Below are positions 26,561-36,100 of a DNA stretch of 64,000 bases, piece by piece. Location of the stretch: positions 1,740,491 through 1,804,490 of the forward strand of contig NC_051092.1 of the NCBI RefSeq assembly GCF_901709675.1, given 5' to 3'. A model generated the notes under the pieces. It was not told the origin of the DNA. It saw only the letters and a list, made by a program, of their open reading frames with translations, and did not search any database. The position numbers were made by a program, and so were the translations under genes. Each line of letters starts with the position of its first letter. The stretch's first letter is position 1. Origin of the DNA: Syngnathus acus (lineage: Eukaryota; Chordata; Actinopteri; Syngnathiformes; Syngnathidae).

Positions 26561-27661
26561 GGGGAAATATCATAGTCAAAGGTCACAGGTGTCAAGCTCT
26601 AGTCCTCGGGGCCGCGTTCCAATGTTTTCCAAGTTACCCTCATTAAACACACCTGCGTGAAAAGATTTTGTTCACTTTCACGTTCTGCAGGAGCTAAACG
26701 TAAAAAATGCATACAAAGCGAGGTTCCAAGTCTAAAAGCACATTCAGGTATTATGCCCACACCTGGGATCGAACCATGTTCTTACCGAGTAAGAGCCCGT
26801 GTCACTAACCAGTTGGCTATTTCAACCTGGCAGACCATGGTTGTCTGGATTCTTTTGTACTAGTGATGTCCATTCAACCAAAGCAGGTAACCAAATGTCA
26901 GATTTTTATGTTTTAATTGACGAATATAAAAACAAGGAATAAAACACCAGACAAGTTTTAACATAAATGTTTATTAAAATAATATGACAAGTAAATTTCA
27001 AACCAGCAATCCAATGTGAAATTGCAGTAGATATATTGGATAACAGTATTTAGGCTCATATATGCATACACGTTATTTAAAAATTACTGTAAGTGTTATA
27101 AAATGAAGATGACCCAAAGAGAAGCATAATCTCCCCGTTGTTGCATAACGGCGCATCCCTTCATGCAATGCAATAAAGTTCGCCGTTAGCTTGGAGAAAA
27201 CGCACATGTGGTGTTTCAGTGAGTGGTTCTTTCTTTCTTTCCTTGGCAAATGGTAAATCGACATTCTGGCTTTCATAGTTGACGCCAGGAGGGAGACGCA
27301 ACACGTTCACTGACTGATCCGTTGATGCACGCAGGAGAAGGAAGGCACTTCGCGAACGGCAAAGTCAGGATTCGTTCCCTCGCTGATCCGTTCTCGCGAT
27401 GAACTGGAAATGAGAATCACTCACTCACTGATTCGTTGGTGAACGGGAAATGCAATTCAAGACTCGTTCGTGAACGGGAAGTGACGTCATTTTCTTCTTC
27501 GTTTTGTTTTACGGCGAGGTGGCACCAGCTTCAATGGGCATTACCGACACCTACTGGTTGAAGTCATATGAACTGAATCACTTTAGGAAGTGATTCGTTC
27601 ACTCTCGTTCACTGAAACGATTCGTTGTTTTCAACGAATTGTTCATTCACGAGCCAACACT
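26561..27661 (-). mobile_element. Right arm of the foldback element (inverted copy of the left arm)
   Basis: Reverse-complementary to 20882-21821, including the linker, tRNA-like segment, GTAC junction and hAT-like tips (TAGTGATGTCCATTC at 26861; CGAGCCAACACT ending 27661). It is longer than the left arm by segments near 27244-27385 and 27570-27605, and so preserves the fuller version. A CRE is present at 27482-27489. Confidence 0.88.
26765..26819 (-). repeat. tRNA-like A box/B box segment in the right arm
   Basis: Inverted copy of 21563-21617. The A box is at 26809-26819 and the B box at 26765-26775 on the minus strand, both identical to the left-arm copy. Confidence 0.6.
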
Positions 27662-28011
27662 CGTGTAAGTGTTGTATTAGAGAAAGAAATGTGTGAATTA
27701 CCCGAGCCAATTATTTATTTATTTATTTGGGGGGGGGGGGGTAGTTGTATTGTTTGATGTATATGTTATTCCCACGGGATGTTGTAATATAGAGAAAAAT
27801 GTGTGCCTTGCCGTTGTCGACATTACCGTGTGTTTACTTGTTTTTTGTCTAGTGTATTGCGTGTGTGTTATTGAAGTTAAAAAAAAAAAAAAAAAAGGAT
27901 CAGTGTGTGTGGGGGGGTACGATTCGTTGAACGATTTGTTTGAACAAATCTTTGGAGTGAACCGATTCTAAAGTTTCAGTTCACTTAAAAGAACTAGAAT
28001 GCACATCACTA
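27662..28011 (+). mobile_element. Unpaired right tail of the element
   Basis: Sequence with no counterpart in the left arm. It includes a G-run (27729-27741), an A-run near 27880, and subterminal words GATTCGTTGAACG and GTGAACCGATTC. It ends GAATGCACATCACTA at the target duplication, so this tail supplies the right terminus actually used. Confidence 0.75.
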
Positions 28012-28110
28012 GCACTTGCGGAAGACTGGGCCAAAGAGCAGCTGACGTCATCGGTTTACTTGTCGCGAGATCTTTTGAAGACGAGAAATTGGGTCGCAAC
28101 ATGGTTCATG
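28012..28110 (-). promoter_or_regulatory. etfa: Probable original ETFA promoter, displaced by the transposon
   Basis: Starts with the second copy of GCACTTGC, running into GCGGAAGA (ETS-like). TGACGTCA follows at 28043-28050 and TCGCGAGA at 28063-28070, motifs typical of TATA-less housekeeping promoters. Before insertion this sequence would have lain about 50 bp upstream of the ETFA ATG. It now sits over 7.1 kb away. Whether it still starts ETFA transcripts is unknown. Confidence 0.5.
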
Positions 28111-28796
28111 ATAATAGATATAGGTCAATTACGCTATGATACTGATAAAATATCGTACAATGTAGATGTATTGTGTAATATAAAACAATACCAAACTGTT
28201 TTTCTGTTTAAAGTTTTGTCATATTAAAATTATGAACACAATACACCTTTCGCTAAATGCAATTGTATGAAGACTTGGAAGTTACGTTTCAAATGAAATG
28301 ATAGCAAAAATTACTTATTTTTATGTTTTTGTGTAAATAAATTGGTCATATTTTCCCAGTCCAGTAGAGGGCTCTCCAGAGTGACTGAAATGTACTAAAA
28401 CAGGTTGTTTAGTTTTTTGTTTGATCTTTTTAGATAGTTATGTACAGGTATGGTACTATTAGACAAAATATTTAAAATGTATTCCGAGTCCTGAGAATGT
28501 GAACAAAAAAATTTGCTCGTTTTATACATTTTTTAACGTCTTTATATTGATAAAGGCCCCAAATAGCAACAACAAAAAACGGATTGCTGTAAACCAAATG
28601 AATACCCCCCCCCCCTTCTAAAAAAATATGCTTCCACGAGGGTATTTGGATGGTGGCACCCTTCTGTTTGGACGCACAGAAGTCCCAGGTCTGCAGACGT
28701 CACGGGTTGGGGGAGCTTTGTTTTGCGCCCTCCTCTCAGGCGGCCAACACAAGTTGCATGATCCAGCCAAGGGACGGGACGCTCTCTTCCTCCCGC
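28111..28796 (+). other. isl2: ISL2 upstream region and 5'UTR
   Basis: About 690 bp between the displaced ETFA promoter candidate and the ISL2 ATG. The distal part is AT rich, with a C-run near 28610. The proximal 170 bp is GC richer and is probably the 5'UTR. No TATA box is convincing. Confidence 0.4.
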
Positions 28797-29710
28797 ATGG
28801 TGGATATCCTGCTCAATGCCTCTTTCTTGGATGATATGGGGGATCTTTCCAAAAGTAAGATCTGCCTTTTCATTTTTTATTGAACACATTTAACGAAGAA
28901 TGTTTTTTTTTTTTTACTTATTTGCCTTATCATCTGAAAATCTGCTTCTCTAAATTATTCAGCAAAAATGTAACAATTTGCACTTGGTGATTTTTTGGGG
29001 GGCATTTTTCGCCCGAGCCGTAATGAGTAATTCAATTAATTCTGTAGCCTTCCCTCCAAGGTGATGAGAGTGATATGATGCTGTGGCATTAATATATCTA
29101 TGTGTATCCACGTGTCACATCCGTGCAGAGAAATCAGGATTCGCGATGTGCGTGGGCTGCGGGAGTCAGATACACGACCAGTACATCATGAGGGTGTCCC
29201 CGGACCTGGAGTGGCATGCAGCCTGCCTCAAGTGCGCGGAGTGCAGCCAGTACCTGGACGAGAGCTGCACTTGCTTTGTCCGAGACGGAAAGACTTATTG
29301 TAAAAGAGATTATGTCAGGTGGGATTTCATATTATTCCTTAACAAATATTTTGGGAAAATGGTGTGCGTAAAATGCGCACCTGTAAACCTGATGCGTTGT
29401 TTGACAGCTACCAAAATGCACGCAAACTTTACTGATAGTTGACCTCTTTTTAGGTTATTTGGCATAAAATGTGCAAAATGCAAGACGGGCTTCTGCAGCA
29501 GTGACCTGGTGATGAGAGCCCGGGAGAGTGTGTATCACATGGAGTGTTTCCGGTGCTCCGTCTGTAGTCGACACCTCCTGCCCGGGGACGAGTTCTCGGT
29601 GCGGGACGACGAGCTGCTTTGCCGGGCTGACCATGCCTTGTTGATGGATAGAACTGCTGATAGCACGCTAAGCCCCGGGAACATTCACTCTCGACCCCTG
29701 CACATTTCTG
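28797..29710 (+). CDS. isl2: ISL2 exons 1-3: N-terminus and two LIM zinc-binding domains
   Basis: Exon 1 encodes 19 residues and exon 2 (29129-29318) LIM1: [35 protein letters not shown]. Exon 3 (29454-29710) encodes LIM2: [45 protein letters not shown]. All eight zinc ligands per domain appear present. The exon 3 donor (GTATTA) opens directly into an ATT microsatellite. Confidence 0.95.
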
Positions 29711-31227
29711 GTATTATTATAATAATTATTATTATCATTATTATATTAATATTATTATTACTATTATTATTTAAAATACATAATATCCCAGATACGTTGG
29801 TTGGTGAAATTAGTCTCTAAAACTAGAGCTTGGAAACAAGTCAACATTTAATTTTGATCTCATAATATAATTCCTTCCCTGTCTGTTGCGTGCTTATTTT
29901 GTTTGATTTTTTTTCGTCCCTCAGACCCGGTCTCCGTTCGTCACCCACCTCATCATCGGAACCACATCCAAAAGCAGTCCGAGAAGACCACACGGGTCCG
30001 GACGGTGCTGAACGAGAAGCAGCTGCATACGTTGCGGACTTGCTATAACGCCAACCCGCGGCCCGACGCGCTGATGAAGGAGCAGTTGGTGGAGATGACC
30101 GGTTTGAGCCCCAGGGTGATCCGAGTCTGGTTCCAGAACAAACGCTGCAAAGACAAGAAAAGGTCCATTCTGATGAAGCAGCTGCAGCAGCAGCAACACT
30201 GCGACAAAACGGTCAGTTGGCGATTTTTATTATGCTTGAAATCATGCATCTTTTAAGGTGACCAAGTGGCAATTTTACCTAATCAAAAAAATCATTTTTA
30301 TTTATCAGAATCTTTCGTTTCATGCAAATTATTGCAAATTATTCATGTCTGCTTGAAACAACAAGACATAAATCATTCGATTTTTGGCAACTTTCAATTA
30401 TGTTTTTTAGTTCAGAACGCAGCCTGAAGCCTAAATGGATTAACTAAGACTTTATTTGCCTCCCTTATTGTATCAAAAAGTCATTGTACTGTATTTTTGT
30501 TTGTTTTTTTAACAATCTACAGCACGCGTGGTGATGTATTACTCAAATTTCACTCTGGGAATCTATAAAGGATTGTTTATCTATAATTTGTAATGTCTGT
30601 CCAGTCTCACAATTTTGACTTTGGCGTGAGATAAACGCATCACTCGTAAATTCACAAAATATTTTTTACACAGAGTATGTCTTGTAATGCACGTTATGCC
30701 ACTTGAAATAAGCTATAAATAAAACGGCACATTTAAATATAATTTGTAAGCCTATACAAACACAATCATTTCCCCCCCCATTATACTGCAGGCAATACGT
30801 TGTATTTTCGGAGCTTAATATGTGAATATACATGTTGCATGTAGAACCTGCAGGGCCTGACAGGAACGCCCCTGGTGGCAGGCAGTCCCATCCGCCACGA
30901 CAGCACTGTGCAGGGCAACTCCGTGGAGGTGCAAACCTACCAACCACCTTGGAAGAGCCTCAGTGACTTCGCCTTGCAGAGCGACCTGGATCAGCCCGTC
31001 TTCCAACAACTGGTAAGAAACAAAACATGAAGACTGGACAGTTCAGCACGCCAGGCAGAGAGACAAAAAAAAAAAAAAAAACTCACTCATAAAATGTCCT
31101 GGTGTTTCAGATGTCTTTTTCTGAGTCCGGTTCGTTGGGGAACTCTTCCGCCAGCGATGTCACCTCGCTGTCATCTCAGCTTCCGGACACGCCGAACAGC
31201 ATGGTACCGAGTCCAGTGGACACGTGA
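28797..31227 (+). CDS. isl2: ISL2 LIM-homeodomain transcription factor (6 exons, complete)
   Basis: Exons: 28797-28854, 29129-29318, 29454-29710, 29925-30211, 30845-31012, 31111-31227. Phases close to 1077 nt, giving 358 aa (human ISL2 is 359). LIM1 is at about 27-80, LIM2 about 89-143 and the homeodomain about 190-249, with WFQNKR starting at residue 237. A C-terminal Ldb/Lhx-interacting region and [16 protein letters not shown] follow. Islet proteins specify motor neurons and some sensory and retinal neurons in the nucleus. Fish have isl2a and isl2b; the start [19 protein letters not shown] separates it from ISL1, but I cannot say which duplicate this is. Confidence 0.97.
29712..29770 (+). 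repeat. (ATT)n microsatellite at the ISL2 intron 3 donor
   Basis: An imperfect ATT/ATA trinucleotide tract beginning within the donor sequence of exon 3. It is likely length-variable between individuals. Confidence 0.85.
29925..30211 (+). CDS. isl2: ISL2 exon 4: homeodomain
   Basis: Encodes the linker [15 protein letters not shown], then [20 protein letters not shown], ending in helix 3 [17 protein letters not shown] and a Gln-rich stretch. The DNA-contacting Trp, Phe, Gln, Asn and Arg of the recognition helix are intact. The exon ends in phase 0 after ACG at 30209-30211. Confidence 0.96.
30845..31227 (+). CDS. isl2: ISL2 exons 5-6: C-terminal interaction region
   Basis: Exon 5 encodes [19 protein letters not shown], then [20 protein letters not shown]. 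This corresponds to the region of Islet proteins that binds the LIM domains of Lhx3-type partners. Exon 6 encodes [33 protein letters not shown] and TGA at 31225-31227. Confidence 0.94.
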
Positions 31228-31502
31228 GGAGCTCGTAAATACACGAGAGGAGTTCAGAACAAAACAATCACAAGATGCTGCTGTTGGATTTACTCGAGGA
31301 GGATACTGGACAATTTATTTTTTCATTTTTGCTCAAGGGCATTAAGGAAGCGGACTCGCCTTGTGGGATTCGAACGTGGTGACAAATGTGTCTCTGCGGA
31401 AGCCAGAATACAATATGTGGATGTGCATGGCATCGTTTTATTATCGACGCGGACAAATAAGTTATTATTATTTATTATTATAACGACATAGCCAAAATGA
31501 CT

Positions 31503-31508
31503 AATAAA
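31503..31508 (+). terminator. isl2: ISL2 poly(A) signal AATAAA
   Basis: First AATAAA after the ISL2 stop, about 280 nt downstream. ISL2 and SCAPER are convergent, and the SCAPER signal at 32786-32791 lies 1.3 kb further on. Confidence 0.55.
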
Positions 31509-32785
31509 ACGATGGTTTCATTCATTTTTCTTTGTATGTTTATGAATACTTCATATGAGTAATCAACGGAATTTGTCAGTGGACTCAAAAGAAAACCACT
31601 AAGAATTTTTCCAAAAGTATTGCGCAAAACAAAAATAATCCTCATTGCAAACGACAAAAACAAACAAAACAAAAAAATCAACGAATCAATTAGTTCATTA
31701 GCTGCTTAAAAAGCAAACATGTAAAAATGTAAAATATATTTTACCCCCTAAAAATCACCGTTTTAAGACAGGTTGGATTACAAAAAATACAAAATCATGG
31801 CTTTAAAAAAAAAAAAAAAAGAGTTATGCGAAGGTACAATATGCATGTGTGTATATGTAAGGATTTTTTTTTAAATTATTTAAATATCATTGAAACTCTT
31901 TTGTCTCATTTCCAAATGGCTACAGTCCAGACAGACGACAGTCTTATCTGAATCTGGCATCACCTGCCAAAGGCTCTGACAGGGGCCACAACACAACGGG
32001 ATGGTGTGTGTGTGTTGGGGAGGGGGGGGGGGGGGGGTAAAGGAGAGGTGGGGGCACTCCACGCCGCCCGGGGACGCATCTTGGCGTGTCCTGAGTTTAT
32101 TTTCCTTCCAGTAGGAATGCTGCACGGCAAATAGCCGCTGGACAAGAGGGAGCAGGCGGGTCAAGCCGGGCTTGACACACGACACCTTCACAATTTGTTT
32201 GGGAGGATCCGCTTTTATCAGTGCCAGGAAACGGACACTCATTGAAGGGCCGACGAGATCAACTCACAGTGCAACACATTCAACTTTCCAATTTAGGCGG
32301 AAATTTGCATTTTGCAACCTGACTGGAAAAAAAAAAAAGCAAGATGGCTGTAGTTGAAGTCTAATTTTTATTTTCTGAGCAAAAGACGTCTGCAGCTGTA
32401 ATTGAACATTTTTTTTGCAGAGAAAGTTTAGCCTGAATTTATTTTTTACGCTACTTTTTTTCTAAAGCATCAGGTTTTTGAGACATTTTGTTTTGTTTTA
32501 AGGTTTGGCTGATAAATTTGCATAATATAGATTTTCCCATGCGTTGTAATTTTAATGATGTTTCAGGGGAAACAAAATCCACTTTTTGCTGAAATTAGTA
32601 TCTATATTATGAAAACCTGATGTGCTAGAGAAAAACATGGGCAGAATTGTAATCAGGGCAAATATTTCATTTACAAAAGTTTGACTTGCATCTCTGATAA
32701 TAAATTAATATAACAAAATTAAAAAGACTATTACAATATTTATGGTAATTGAAACAATCAAAACAGCAAATTTGAACAAAAAACT
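31509..32785. other. Convergent intergenic spacer between ISL2 and SCAPER
   Basis: AT-rich DNA with A-runs (near 31805), a long G-run near 32020-32037 and several poly-T stretches. No coding signal was recognised. Confidence 0.5.
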
Positions 32786-32791
32786 TTTATT
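32786..32791 (-). terminator. scaper: SCAPER poly(A) signal AATAAA (minus strand)
   Basis: TTTATT on the plus strand, about 410 nt past the SCAPER stop. It is the first canonical signal seen in that direction. Confidence 0.5.
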
Positions 32792-33199
32792 ATGTACATT
32801 TATACAAAGAATGATGACGCTTAACATAAATATTCTGTGCATGGACAGTAACTGATTAGTGTTTTTGCCTTCTTGAGAACAAAACCCAAATGATGCCAAC
32901 TATAAAAACACTCTGAACACATTTGCAAATATCTTAACTTGCACACAAGCTGAGTACAAAATAGGACAAATGTAATAAATTAACTACGTTTCAAGAACAG
33001 AAACAAACTTTTTGTTGCTCTCTAACCACAATACACAAACACAATATTTAGTGCAAATTGCTCATGCACATTAATCTGCTTTCCCAGCAGGTGCACCGTC
33101 ACACAATAAGGCTTCCACTTTTTTTTTCAAATTTCTTTTGTCAGATCAGCCTCAAGTCAGGAGAATTGACGTTTTTTCTTTTTTAAAGGTGCCAGTCTG

Positions 33200-36100
33200 T
33201 CACTCGTTTTGCTTTTTAAGGAAAAACTGCAGCGCTGAGTCCCACTGGTCTCGAGGGAAGCGGTTGGGCAACTCGCAATAATCCATCTGCTGGAGTGCTG
33301 CGCGCGGGACATTGGACACACACACACACACACACAAAATAATGTCCTTTAAGAGTGTACAGGTGATAAAACCTGAGTGGCTGAGAAACATTGTTGACAA
33401 CTGTCCTCGCTTTACGATGGCACCAACATACGAGGAAGTAGCTTTTTACTTGATTGACGTTGACGACACTTCAATGTTTTTCATCGAGAAATTAACTACA
33501 ATTATGACTCAGATATCAGGTCTACATAAACCTCTGTTGTAAACCGATGATGAATATGAAGTCATAAGCGTGCGTGACACTTACCATTTTGTTTTGTTTT
33601 GCTGTCACATTGTTTCTCACTTGAAGCACAATCCTGTGGATTAATTATACAAGTTAATTACACAGATGAATGCAAACGTTAGAATTGTTAACTTAATAAC
33701 CACTTTGACTGCCAGTGTTTCACTACATCAACTTGACAAAACCAAACAAACAGAAGCCAGTAAATCACAAATCGGATGACAACAATGCAAACAAATCTGC
33801 GACCATTGCTTCAATTATGAAACAATGTGTAAACATTACACATCTTAAGTAATGTACTAACTTATTTAAAATTTCTATTAATAAAATTTACAGATAAATA
33901 AAAAAAATAAAGCATACAGTACATAAAAAAAGGCCTACTGACCAAAACAAAGGCCCCCCCCTCCCAAAAATGTATTATATGCCAATTTGAAGAGAGATGA
34001 GGAAAGAAAAAAAAATAGAATTGGCCCAATTTAGACATTTCCACTTTATAGTAATGATATGCAGATAGTTAATTTGTGTTGTGCAATTCTGGTTAACTAT
34101 ATCGGTAATTTCATATGTACCTGTGGCTGAAAAGCAAAGTGTGGAGAGTCTCTGTCTCCGACACGCATGGCTGTCAGTGAAGTTGCATGGGAACCCGATA
34201 CGGGGTCGCAGTTTTACTGTTTCAGTCAAGAGATGCTAACAGTAATTTTTTTTCAGGCGATGGTCCACTCCAGCCTCATTCGACTGCATCGCGTGTTCCG
34301 AGACTTTTTTACCCGCAAAGTAAGTAGCCAAAATCCATCCAGGTTTCCCTGCGAGGAATGCTCCCAGGGGGCCGAAGGCAAGAGCGAGACAGCGCGCATT
34401 GTGACTTTGTTTGAAAGCAATGACAATAGCTCGACTCCCGGTGAATGGCGGCTTAATCGTTGTCCAAACAGCGGAGCTTGGTCGAGTGTTGTCAGAGGAA
34501 GATAAAGGAGACAAGGTGTTTACTGGGAGTCCAAGCAGCGGCAGCCTAAATCCACTGGCCGAGGAAGCCGTTTGTCTTAGTGAAAAGTGCGCCTGTTACA
34601 CATTGACCAGAGCTCATGTGAAGCGGCTGTTAATCAGCGCTGGAGTGAAGCGTCTCCCTGAAATTGCTTCGTTTTTTTAATTGTGTTTCTTTAATTTGAT
34701 GGCACCGGAGGTATTTGAACGGGCTTTTACCTGAATGAAGGTGGCGAGCAGCACGCAGCTCATCTCCTGCTGCAGCATGACCTTGTTGGGCCCGTTGTTG
34801 TAGCACGCCGAGATGAGCGAGGGGAAGAGCACGCGGATCAGGCGCGGGTGGCTGAAATACTGGAAGGGCAGCTGGCAAAGTTTTTGCAGCACGCTGGGCT
34901 GGCGGCCAGACTGTACGATCACCTGAAAAACAGACAGTAGGGGGGCAAGTAGACAAGTACAAAAACATGAGTGGATTTTTCAGGTATCTGGATGTTACTT
35001 GAGAATTTGTTTTTTTTTGTGAGGATTCACGATTTAAAACCATTTTTTTTTAAAAAAAAGAATGTTCCCATGATGGAGGTCAACACGGTAAATACAATCT
35101 GGCAGAGTCGGGTCACGGGGTCGTAAATTCACAAGACTAAAAAAAATACGCTCGTCCTTTGAAAGTGACTGCCGGTTGGAGCGGAAGCATAAACAAAGTG
35201 ATAATTTATCACTTATCAAAAGTCAAAGTCAAAGTCTGCTTTATTGTCAATTTCTTCACATGCCAAGACACACAAAGAAATCGAAATTACGTTCCCACTA
35301 TCCCACGGTGACAAGACATAGTACACAATATACATAAGTAAACAACACAAAAAAATAAAAACAAGAAGGCACAAACAATGAATAAATAAGAGCTCCAAGG
35401 TGAAGCTTCTCCAGGTCTGCCCTCTGCGGACACGTTCAGAGAGACAAGGAACAGCCTTTTTTTCTTATCGCCGCTTGTTTACAGGATGCGTCAGAGCCAG
35501 AAGGTGCAAGAAGTGTTTTTGTCTGACGTGACGAGCACATCACAGTTGACGGTGCGTATTGTAAACTTGGGCTATGCTTTGTTTACGTCAAAAGGTATGT
35601 GTTTACATCCGGCCAATGAATTATCCGATATGCGTCTTAATTGGATTTGAAATAAAGTGTAGACTTTCAGCTAGGATTAAAAAAAAAAAAAGGCATTTAT
35701 CGTACTTCAATTTATTTACTGGTCTGATGAAAACACATCAGGAGTGATGGCAGCTATGAAAGGTTCAATCGCCAAAAGTTCTCTAATTCAATAAGAGTTT
35801 TTTCACCCAGGAATGTGCGACTCACTGGTCAAATTCATCCACTAATGGGGGGGGAGAAAAAGCTTTAAGGTGTTTTCAGAAGCAGTGCTGCTTATTTTCA
35901 GTGTGTGTAGTTTTGTGATTCTTTTCACTCAATCCGAAATTGCAAGCTGGAACGCCGCCCAAAGACAAACTGGCAACAACATTAGAGGGAGTTCAACTCC
36001 ACGGCTCACGCTTGAAGCGGCGGGGGAAAGTGAAGAGTCAAGGAGGTCATATTGGGTTAAAATGAATCGGATTTTAATAAACGATTAATCGCTCATGTTT

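Larger units (their letters stand above)
20881..28011 (+). mobile_element. 7131-bp non-autonomous hAT-like foldback element with an internal palindrome array
   Basis: The ends begin TAGTGTTGGCTCG (left) and, in reverse complement, TAGTGATGTGCATTC (right). They share TAGTG(T/A)TG, and both are rich in subterminal GAACGAATC/GATTCGTTC words. The insertion is flanked by a perfect 8-bp duplication. Layout: left arm 20881-21821, array of 16 palindromes 21822-26560, right arm 26561-27661 (inverted copy of the left arm), unpaired tail 27662-28011. No transposase-like reading frame is present, so it would need a transposase supplied in trans. hAT assignment is from ends plus duplication length; the family name is not known to me. 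Confidence 0.88.

Noticed and set aside
21519-26863. Two identical 68-residue proteins at 21519-21725 (-) and 26657-26863 (+)
   Set aside because: They are the same non-coding arm sequence read in mirror orientation across the tRNA-like segment, not duplicated genes.
33312-33542. 76-codon plus-strand frame in the last SCAPER introns
   Set aside because: Fills a short intron between two supported minus-strand exons, opens in a CA microsatellite and resembles no known protein.
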